Below are positions 6,652-14,920 of a stretch of 14,920 nucleotides of DNA, in pieces. The notes below the pieces were generated by a model, which saw only the letters and a list, made by a program, of their open reading frames with translations, was not told the DNA's origin and did no database searches. Each line of letters begins with the position of its first letter. Positions within the stretch are counted from its first letter, which is position 1. A program made the position numbers and the translations under genes. Source of the stretch: DASUKL01 sp036278755 (GTDB taxonomy: Bacteria; Chloroflexota; Limnocylindria; Limnocylindrales; CSP1-4); the NCBI GenBank assembly GCA_036278755.1, contig DASUKL010000082.1, forward strand, positions 1 through 14,920. The letters run 5' to 3'.

Positions 6652-6684
6652 GAGGGCGGCGGGAAGCTCGGTCCCGCCGCCCTC
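6652..6684 (+). terminator. Strong terminator-like hairpin for glnA
   Basis: GAGGGCGGCGGGA (6652-6664) is the exact reverse complement of TCCCGCCGCCCTC (6672-6684): a 13-bp perfect stem with a 7-base loop. The tail TTCGATTC is only mildly T-rich. It lies 92 bp after the glnA stop and about 375 bp from the end of the convergent metH gene. Confidence 0.72.
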
Positions 6685-7058
6685 TTCGATTCGCGCCGGC
6701 CGTCACTCGATCCTTGCCGACCGTACCCTGATCCGCCGAGCCTCATCGCGGGTCGCCGGCGGTCGCGTCATCCGCTCCCATCCCCTGGTTGGCGACTCCC
6801 ATCCCCTGGCGGCGACGCCTTTTCGCGATCACGCACGCTCTGCGGCACTGGAAGGGCCCGTCTGTTCGCTGATCGCGCGCAGTCGCCGTCCAGTGGGCCA
6901 TAGTCTCCCCACCTGTACCGCCGATCGCGTAAGCGCGGCTCCTTCGCGCCCCCATCGGCCCGACCATCGGCCCTGATCGCGTAAACCTGTCAGACGACCA
7001 TCCGCGACCGACGCCTCGACCAACCCGCGACCGACCAGAGTCCCGCCCGAGGGCCGGG
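6685..7058. other. Non-coding convergent region rich in small repeats
   Basis: No gene is recognised between the glnA terminator and the metH stop. The stretch holds a 21-bp tandem repeat (CTCCCATCCCCTGG at 6775-6788 and 6796-6809); GATCGCG at 6871, 6923 and 6975, exactly 52 bp apart, with the reverse complement at 6824-6830; CCATCGGCCC twice, 12 bp apart (6952 and 6964); CCGCGACCGAC twice, 23 bp apart (7002 and 7025); and inverted repeats CACTGGA/TCCAGTG (6846-6852 and 6889-6895) and GCGCG/CGCGC (6933-6949). No clear metH terminator with a T-run is visible on the - strand. The sequence is less GC-rich than the genes beside it. Confidence 0.6.
6871..6984. repeat. GATCGCG motif repeated at 52-bp intervals
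   Basis: GATCGCG occurs at 6871-6877, 6923-6929 and 6975-6981. The second and third copies extend to GATCGCGTAA, and the first and third are preceded by CT. An inverted copy lies at 6824-6830. The DNA between copies is not similar, so this is not a CRISPR array. Confidence 0.5.
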
Positions 7059-10829
<3,771 letters not shown>

Positions 10830-10836
10830 GCCTCGG

Positions 10837-10842
10837 AGTCTA
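10837..10842 (-). promoter_or_regulatory. Possible -10 element (TAGACT) for metH
   Basis: Read on the - strand, TAGACT matches 4 of 6 bases of TATAAT and ends 7 bases before the metH ATG. This would allow a leaderless transcript. No matching -35 box is seen. Confidence 0.2.
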
Positions 10843-10877
10843 CCCGGGGCGTCGCTCAGAGCCGTCCGATCGGCCCA

Positions 10878-10902
10878 CCCGCGAGGCCGCGGCCTCTGCG
10901 GG
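10878..10902 (-). terminator. Strong hairpin between plsC and metH
   Basis: CCCGC (10878-10882) plus GAGGC (10883-10887) pair with GCCTC (10892-10896) plus GCGGG (10898-10902), with T10897 bulged and a CGCG loop. The core is the perfect 14-bp palindrome GAGGCCGCGGCCTC (10883-10896). It lies 14 bases after the plsC stop on the - strand. No T-run follows, so it could be an attenuating or RNA-stabilising structure rather than a full terminator. A second small pair, GGGCC/GGCCC (10900-10904 and 10912-10916), overlaps it. Confidence 0.45.
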
Positions 10903-10916
10903 CCGCGCGCGGGCCC

Positions 10917-11642
10917 TCAGCCGAACCGGCCCTGGTAGCTCGCGGGCAGGAGGGCGGCGATGCGCCGCATGAGGTCCTCGCTGATGGCGGCCGTGGCGGC
11001 CCGGCGATCGGCCCGCGCGGCGGAGGCGCCATCGGCCCCAGGGTCGAGCGGCAGGTAGGCCGCGCCGAAGCGGATCGTCACGGTCGTGCCGAAGCGCGGC
11101 AGGCGGGCGCCCACCGGCCAGAGGCGCTCGGTGCCATAGATGCCCACCGGCAGGATCGGGGACCCGGACCGCTGGGCGAGGAGGGCCATGCCCGGCTTCG
11201 GTTCGCCCAGGTGGCCGGTGCGCGAGCGGGTCCCCTCGGGCGCGACGCCCAGCCAGTCACCGGCCGTGAGGACGCCGAGGGCCATCCGGTAGGCCTCGCG
11301 GTCGGGCTGGCCGCGGTGGACCCCGAAGCCCCCGTAATGGACGAGCATCCAGCCCACGAGCGGGTAGCCCAGGGCCTCGGCCTTGGCCATGTAGCGCACC
11401 TGGCGGCGCACGCACCGCTCGAGGACGACGCTGAGGATGGGCGGGTCCATGATCGAGAGGTGGTTGCTGGCCAGGATGACCGAGGGCCGATCCGGGATCC
11501 GCTCCACGCCCTCGACCACGATCCGGGTCCGCAGCACCCACAGCGCGAAGCGGATGCCGATGTTGCCCAGGCGGAAGCCGAAAGGCAGGGCCGGACGGGC
11601 CCGCCGCACCCTGCCGGGCGGCGGGGCTGCCCCTCCGCCCAC
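10917..11642 (-). CDS. plsC: 1-acyl-sn-glycerol-3-phosphate acyltransferase (PlsC-like)
   Basis: 241 residues from the chosen GTG at 11642. Such enzymes acylate lysophosphatidate to phosphatidate at the inner membrane face. All four acyltransferase blocks are seen: SNHLSIMD with the HX4D catalytic pair (His61 and Asp66), FGVHRG (106-111), PEGTRS (135-140) and LPVGIYG (164-170). An N-terminal segment resembling RLGNIGIRFALWVLRTRIVV may be membrane-associated. The open frame runs further upstream into the SDR gene, but that part is an out-of-frame Arg/Gly/Pro-rich string. GTG 11642 gives an 8-bp gap after the SDR stop. A second GTG at 11609 would shorten it by 11 residues. Neither has a good ribosome binding site, so coupling is likely. 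The short gap suggests an operon with the SDR gene. Confidence 0.88.
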   Translation of the reverse strand: MGGGAAPPPGRVRRARPALPFGFRLGNIGIRFALWVLRTRIVVEGVERIPDRPSVILASNHLSIMDPPILSVVLERCVRRQVRYMAKAEALGYPLVGWMLVHYGGFGVHRGQPDREAYRMALGVLTAGDWLGVAPEGTRSRTGHLGEPKPGMALLAQRSGSPILPVGIYGTERLWPVGARLPRFGTTVTIRFGAAYLPLDPGADGASAARADRRAATAAISEDLMRRIAALLPASYQGRFG

Positions 11643-11650
11643 CGGGACGC

Positions 11651-12502
11651 TCAGGCCTTGTTCGGGCGCGAGCCCATGAGCTCGCCCCCGTCGACCCCGA
11701 TGGTGTTGCCCGTCATCCAGTAGAGGCCGGGGTCGGCCAGGGCGACGATGGCCCGGGCGACGTCCTCGGGCCTCGTCAGCCGGCCGCTGGGGTTCCGTTC
11801 CAGGGCATGCTGGAACAGGAGATCGTGACCCGGGATGGCCCGTGAGGCGCGGGTGTCGGCCACGCCGGCCCGGATGGCGTTGACGGTGATGCCGAACGGC
11901 TGCAGCTCCAGGGCCAGCTGGCGGCAATGGGCCTCCAGGGCGGCCTTGGCCGCGCTCACCGGACCGTAGGTGGGCACGGCCCGCACCGAGCCCTCACTGG
12001 TCATGGCGAAGAGCCGGCTGCCGTCCCCGAGCAGCCCGGCGTGGAAGAGGTCGCGGACCCAGTAGACCATCGAGTGGGCCATCACGTCGGCCGTCATCTC
12101 GAGCTGCTTCTGGCTGACCTCGCGCTCATCGGGGCTGGCGGTGATGTAGGACAGCGTGGTCCCGAAGGCCAGCGAGTGGAGGAAGACGGCGATGAACGGC
12201 TCCCGACCGGCGGCCCGGCGCTCGGAGAAGAGCTTGGAGATGGCTTCGACGACAGCCTGCCGCTTGGCCTCGTCGGCGGCGTTGGTGTTGAAGAAGACGG
12301 CCTGGACGCCGAAGCCCTCCAGCTCCTGGCGGACCTCCTCGGCGGCGACTGCCGTGCCCCGCAGATCGAGGTGGACGCCCAGGATGCCGTAGCCCGCGGC
12401 GGCCAGGGCCCGGGCCGTGGCCGCCCCGAAGCCGCTGCTGGAGCCGAGGATGAGGGCCCAGCGCTCGCGATCGTCGGCGGCGTGGGCGGCGTCTTCGGCC
12501 AT
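11651..12502 (-). CDS. FabI-like SDR oxidoreductase (probable enoyl-ACP reductase)
   Basis: 283 residues from ATG 12502. It is an SDR fold enzyme whose likely role is the NAD(P)H-dependent last step of fatty acid elongation. Features are GSSSGFG (21-27), the nucleotide-binding turn; HSLAFG (109-114), as in the FabI HSIxFA region; and GSVRAVPTYGPVSAAKAALE (171-190). In the last, Tyr179 and Lys186 have the Y-x6-K spacing of FabI and FabL rather than the Y-x3-K of ordinary SDRs. The equivalent of FabI's first Tyr (Tyr146 in E. coli) appears to be Ser169. ITVNAIRAG and GNTIGVDGGE (near 265-274) are SDR C-terminal landmarks. AGGAGGT upstream fixes the start, although the open frame runs 38 codons further. 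plsC follows by 8 bp, supporting a lipid-synthesis role. A general SDR of other function remains possible. Confidence 0.82.
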   Translation of the reverse strand: MAEDAAHAADDRERWALILGSSSGFGAATARALAAAGYGILGVHLDLRGTAVAAEEVRQELEGFGVQAVFFNTNAADEAKRQAVVEAISKLFSERRAAGREPFIAVFLHSLAFGTTLSYITASPDEREVSQKQLEMTADVMAHSMVYWVRDLFHAGLLGDGSRLFAMTSEGSVRAVPTYGPVSAAKAALEAHCRQLALELQPFGITVNAIRAGVADTRASRAIPGHDLLFQHALERNPSGRLTRPEDVARAIVALADPGLYWMTGNTIGVDGGELMGSRPNKA

Positions 12503-12643
12503 CGGCACCTCCTCGCTTCGGGTGTGTCGGACGAGTGTAGCGAGCCGCGAGGAGCCGGCGGTCGGCGCCACGCCAGGACGGCCTGGGGCGCCCGCCAGGC
12601 CCGGCCGTGGCGTCACCGCTCCGAGCCTGCAGACAGGTTAGCC
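12503..12643. promoter_or_regulatory. Divergent promoter region between the FabI-like and MFS genes
   Basis: These 141 bp separate two starts pointing away from each other, so promoters for both should lie here. On the - strand, TACACT (complement of 12534-12539) matches 4 of 6 bases of a -10 box and would give a leader of about 25 bases that includes the AGGAGGT. No clear -35 is seen. For the MFS side only a weak AGG at 12635-12637 precedes the ATG at 12644. Confidence 0.35.
12507..12513 (-). promoter_or_regulatory. Ribosome binding site deciding the FabI-like start
   Basis: AGGAGGT on the - strand lies 4 bases before the ATG at 12502. It supports this start over the ATG 38 codons upstream. 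Confidence 0.75.
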
Positions 12644-13906
12644 ATGGCGTATCGTCGGGCGATGGGGATGCCCGCTCGCCTGAGGCCCGCCGCTGCGGAT
12701 GCGCCGGTGCGGCCGCTACAGACGCTCTCCCTCCTCTCGGCGGCCCACGCCGCGAACCATGCCATCGTCCTCCTCATGCCCCTGGTCTATCTCCAGATCA
12801 TCGGGGAGATGCACGTCGACGCTGCGGCCATCGCCATCCTGACCGCCGCCGGCAACTTCGTGGCCGGGCTGTTCCAGCTGGCCTACAGTGGCCTCACCCG
12901 ACGCGTCTCGCGGCGCTCGATCCTGACCGTGGGCGGGATCGTCATGGGCCTGGGCATGGCCGCCCAGGGCCTGACCAACTCGTTCGGCGCCTTCTCCGTG
13001 GCCAACATCGTGACCAAGGTCGGCGGTTCGCCGCAGCACCCTGTCGGCAACGCCCTGCTGGCCGAGCAGTTCCCAGCGCGGCGCCGCGGCTTCGCCATCA
13101 GCGCCCACATCGCGGGGGGCAACATCGGGACCATCGCCGTGCCCCTCATCGGGACGTGGCTGATCGCCGGCATCGGCTGGCACTGGACCGTCGTGTTGCT
13201 GGGCCTGCCGGCCATCCTCGTGGCCCTGGCCATCGGGCTCCTGGTGACCGAGTCCGGCTCAGATCGCGAGGCGGCTCGGCAGCACGGCAGCGTGGTGGCG
13301 GCCTTCGGGCGGGTCTTCCGCGACCGCGACCTGGTCATCCTCTTCCTCGCCTCGGTGGTGGCCGCGGCCGGACGCGGCCTGGGCGTGTTGACCCTCTTCG
13401 TGCCCCTCTACCTCTCCGAGGTCCTCCACGTCGACGCCACGACGATCGGCTGGATGTACACCCTCCTGCTCCTGGGCAGCGTCCCGGCCCCGCTCGTTGC
13501 CGGCTGGGTCTCCGACCGGATCGGCCGGCGTCCGGTCCTCGTGGTCGCCTACCTGGCCGGCGCCACGGCCCTCGTCCTCTTCGTCCTGGCCGGCTCGGAT
13601 CAGTCGCTGATCTGGCTGGCCATCCTGCTCATGAGCGCCTTCGTCTATATCGAGAGCCCGCAGCTGCAGGCCATCCTGGCCGACATCGCCCCGCCGGCCA
13701 TCCGTGACGCGGCTTTCTCGAGCTATTCCACCCTGGCCTTCGTCGTCGGTTCGCTGTGGACGGCGCTCTTCGGCGCGGTCCTGGGCGGCCTGGGCGACGT
13801 GGCCGGGCTGCCGATCATCTTCTGGATCATGGCCGGCTCGTTCGTGGCCGCCTCGGTGGCGGTGCTCCCGATCCGTACCCGGCCGCGCGACGAGGGCGCC
13901 GGATAG
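12644..13906 (+). CDS. MFS transporter, Fsr-like
   Basis: 420-residue inner membrane protein with about 12 hydrophobic segments, the usual MFS count. The second half has a classic motif A, GWVSDRIGRRPVLV (287-300). The equivalent loop in the first half, YSGLTRRVSRRS (81-92), lacks the usual Asp. KVGGSPQHPVGNALLAEQF (125-143) and AHIAGGNIGT (154-163) resemble the family of E. coli Fsr (fosmidomycin resistance), which has GxxxxFHPxxxR and QVGGNFG at these places. The substrate is unknown. Start ATG 12644 was chosen just before the first hydrophobic segment; ATG 12662 and 12668 are alternatives, and the frame is open upstream only as an antisense shadow of the SDR gene. The gene ends 7 bp before the convergent reductase gene, with no terminator between them. 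Confidence 0.85.
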   Translation: MAYRRAMGMPARLRPAAADAPVRPLQTLSLLSAAHAANHAIVLLMPLVYLQIIGEMHVDAAAIAILTAAGNFVAGLFQLAYSGLTRRVSRRSILTVGGIVMGLGMAAQGLTNSFGAFSVANIVTKVGGSPQHPVGNALLAEQFPARRRGFAISAHIAGGNIGTIAVPLIGTWLIAGIGWHWTVVLLGLPAILVALAIGLLVTESGSDREAARQHGSVVAAFGRVFRDRDLVILFLASVVAAAGRGLGVLTLFVPLYLSEVLHVDATTIGWMYTLLLLGSVPAPLVAGWVSDRIGRRPVLVVAYLAGATALVLFVLAGSDQSLIWLAILLMSAFVYIESPQLQAILADIAPPAIRDAAFSSYSTLAFVVGSLWTALFGAVLGGLGDVAGLPIIFWIMAGSFVAASVAVLPIRTRPRDEGAG

Positions 13907-13913
13907 GGGTCGG

Positions 13914-14576
13914 CTAGGCCCGACTGAAGGTCAGATGGGTCACGCCGCTGGGCGACGAGGTGGTCTCGATCCGGTAGGCCTGCTCCAGGCCCTCGAGCCC
14001 ATCCCAGAGGCGGACGCCGCGGCCCAGCAGGATGGGGACCACCACGACGTGCATGTGGTCGATGAGCCCGGCGGCCAGGAACTCGCGGATCATGGTGACG
14101 CCGCCGCCGATGCGGACGTCCTGGCCGCCCGCAGCCTTGCGCGCCCGCTCGAGCGCCTCGGCCGGCGAGGTGTCCACGAAGTGGAAGGTCGTGCCGCCTT
14201 CCATCTCGAGGGGCGGGCGCGGGTGGTGGGTGAGGACGAGGACCGGGCTGTGGAACGGCGGGTTCGGACCCCACCAGCCCTGCCACTCGGGGTCCTCGTG
14301 CCAGCCCGGATAGCCGAACTTCCCGGCGCCCATGATCTCGGCTCCGATCCGCGGACCGTGCTCCTGGGCGAAGACGTCGTCGATCCCGGCACTGCCGCCC
14401 GACAGACCGCCGCTCTCGCCGTCGGCGCCGGTCATCTCATGCCAGAACCGGGTGGCGAACATCCATTCGTGCAGCCGTTCGCCAGCATGGCCGAACGGTG
14501 CCTCGAGGCTCAGGCCGGCCCCGGTGCCGAAGCCGTCGAGCGAGATCGAGAAGTTGTGCACGCGGGCGAGGGACAT
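13914..14576 (-). CDS. DHFR-family / RibD C-terminal domain reductase
   Basis: 220-residue protein of the dihydrofolate-reductase superfamily, RibD-C subgroup, likely a cytosolic NADPH-dependent reductase. The N-terminus HNFSISLDGFG (7-17) is the usual first strand. IMGAGKFG (80-87) stands where most members have MGRxTY/F, so the common Arg is replaced. PVLVLTHHPR (110-119) is the typical middle strand. QDVRIGGGVTMIREFLAAGL (151-170), followed by the strand HVVVVPILLGRGVRLW, is the strongest match to this fold. Many stand-alone members have unknown substrates and this one cannot be assigned. Start ATG 14576 is set by AGGAGGT 7 bases upstream, although the frame is open further. It is convergent with the MFS gene and divergent from the last gene. 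Confidence 0.85.
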   Translation of the reverse strand: MSLARVHNFSISLDGFGTGAGLSLEAPFGHAGERLHEWMFATRFWHEMTGADGESGGLSGGSAGIDDVFAQEHGPRIGAEIMGAGKFGYPGWHEDPEWQGWWGPNPPFHSPVLVLTHHPRPPLEMEGGTTFHFVDTSPAEALERARKAAGGQDVRIGGGVTMIREFLAAGLIDHMHVVVVPILLGRGVRLWDGLEGLEQAYRIETTSSPSGVTHLTFSRA

Positions 14577-14583
14577 CGAGGGG

Positions 14584-14590
14584 ACCTCCT
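14584..14590 (-). promoter_or_regulatory. Ribosome binding site of the DHFR-family gene
   Basis: AGGAGGT on the - strand lies 7 bases before the ATG at 14576. This fixes the start and rules out the 35-codon upstream extension. Confidence 0.8.
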
Positions 14591-14615
14591 CGTGACGAAC
14601 CCGTAACGGTGGGGA

Positions 14616-14633
14616 GATAGGATGCGCCCTATC
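14616..14633. promoter_or_regulatory. Inverted repeat in the divergent promoter region
   Basis: GATAGG (14616-14621) and CCTATC (14628-14633) are exact reverse complements 6 bases apart, in the 87-bp gap between divergent starts. TAGGAT (14618-14623) within it could be a -10 box for the + gene. It is an operator candidate, but weak. Confidence 0.35.
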
Positions 14634-14663
14634 GCCAGGGAGTGCGAGGGAGCGAGGGAGCCC

Positions 14664-14920
14664 ATGTCCTGGTCGGCCCATAGCCTTCCACCAGGCCGCG
14701 CGACCGCCCTGCCGGACCGCCGCGTCGTCCGGCTGGTGTGGCTGGCTGCCGCGATCGGGATGCTGCCCATCGTCGGTCTCGTCGCGGCCACCGCGAGCAG
14801 GGGCGGCATGGTCGGCTCCTCGTTCGATCTTCTGAGCGAGCTCGCGCTGGGGCTCGGCCTGACCGCGTTCGTGCTCTCCGGCGCGCTGATCGCGACCCGC
14901 CAGCCGCGCAATGTCGTGGG
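14664..14920 (+). CDS. N-terminus of a membrane protein, possibly a sensor histidine kinase (truncated by window end)
   Basis: 85 codons run from ATG 14664 to the window edge. A GAGGGAG sequence (14654-14660) lies just upstream as a ribosome binding site. The first 20 residues are polar. Hydrophobic segments follow at about 22-42 and 56-77. The second ends in GALIATRQPRNVV. A helix followed by RRPRNxxGW is often seen at the N-terminus of membrane sensor kinases and related signalling proteins in high-GC bacteria, so that is my best guess; the effector domain lies outside the window. It is divergent from the DHFR-family gene. Confidence 0.6.
   Translation, partial: MSWSAHSLPPGRATALPDRRVVRLVWLAAAIGMLPIVGLVAATASRGGMVGSSFDLLSELALGLGLTAFVLSGALIATRQPRNVV

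Noticed and set aside
6871..6984. CRISPR-like array
   Set aside because: The regularly spaced element is only 7-10 bp and spaced by 52 bp, there is no longer shared repeat, and no cas gene is near.
10830..10916. Cobalamin riboswitch ahead of metH
   Set aside because: The gap to plsC is only 87 bp, too short for a usual cobalamin riboswitch, and it is occupied by the palindromic hairpin.
11927..12643. Upstream extension of the MFS frame
   Set aside because: The frame stays open for about 240 codons before the first hydrophobic helix, but this part is antisense to the FabI-like gene and has no transporter features. The start at 12644 is kept.

Overview
This is a very GC-rich bacterial window with strong G/C preference at third codon positions. 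Every recognisable gene is metabolic or housekeeping. The composition, the mix of GTG, TTG and ATG starts, a GSI-alpha-type glutamine synthetase, a Ccs1/ResB-type cytochrome c protein and a B12-dependent methionine synthase would fit a high-GC Chloroflexota lineage (for example Limnocylindria-like) or an actinobacterium. No marker gene here settles the phylum, so this is an inference.

Layout. (1) 1-152 is the C-terminal tail of an unrecognised + strand gene. (2) 153-747 is a long non-coding stretch: C-rich low-complexity DNA with a G-quadruplex motif on the - strand, then a zone with repeated TGGCCA motifs, a diverged repeat pair and two hairpins. (3) 748-6559 is a + strand run: a PLP-dependent trans-sulfuration-type enzyme, a ResB-like cytochrome c biogenesis protein, a PucR-type regulator overlapping resB by 16 bp, then glnA with its own 5' region, a strong ribosome binding site and a TTG start. 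(4) 6560-7058 separates the convergent glnA and metH genes. It holds tandem stem-loops ending in a 13-bp terminator-like hairpin, then about 370 bp of small repeats including a GATCGCG motif at exact 52-bp spacing. (5) 7059-12502 is a - strand cluster read fabI-like, plsC, metH: a divergent enoyl-ACP-reductase-like SDR, a 1-acyl-glycerol-3-phosphate acyltransferase and full-length cobalamin-dependent methionine synthase. (6) 12644-13906 is a divergent MFS transporter resembling the Fsr type. (7) 13914-14576 (-) is a DHFR/RibD-C-domain reductase. (8) 14664 to the end is the N-terminus of a membrane protein, possibly a sensor kinase.

How the genes relate. The PLP enzyme and MetH both bear on sulfur amino acid and methionine metabolism but lie on opposite strands about 5 kb apart. 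The PucR regulator directly upstream of glnA is a plausible local nitrogen regulator. The FabI-like and PlsC proteins would act in fatty acid and phospholipid synthesis. I found no phage, transposon, CRISPR, tRNA or rRNA features and no clear new defence or biosynthetic system. The most unusual DNA is in the two large intergenic regions and in the short region before glnA.
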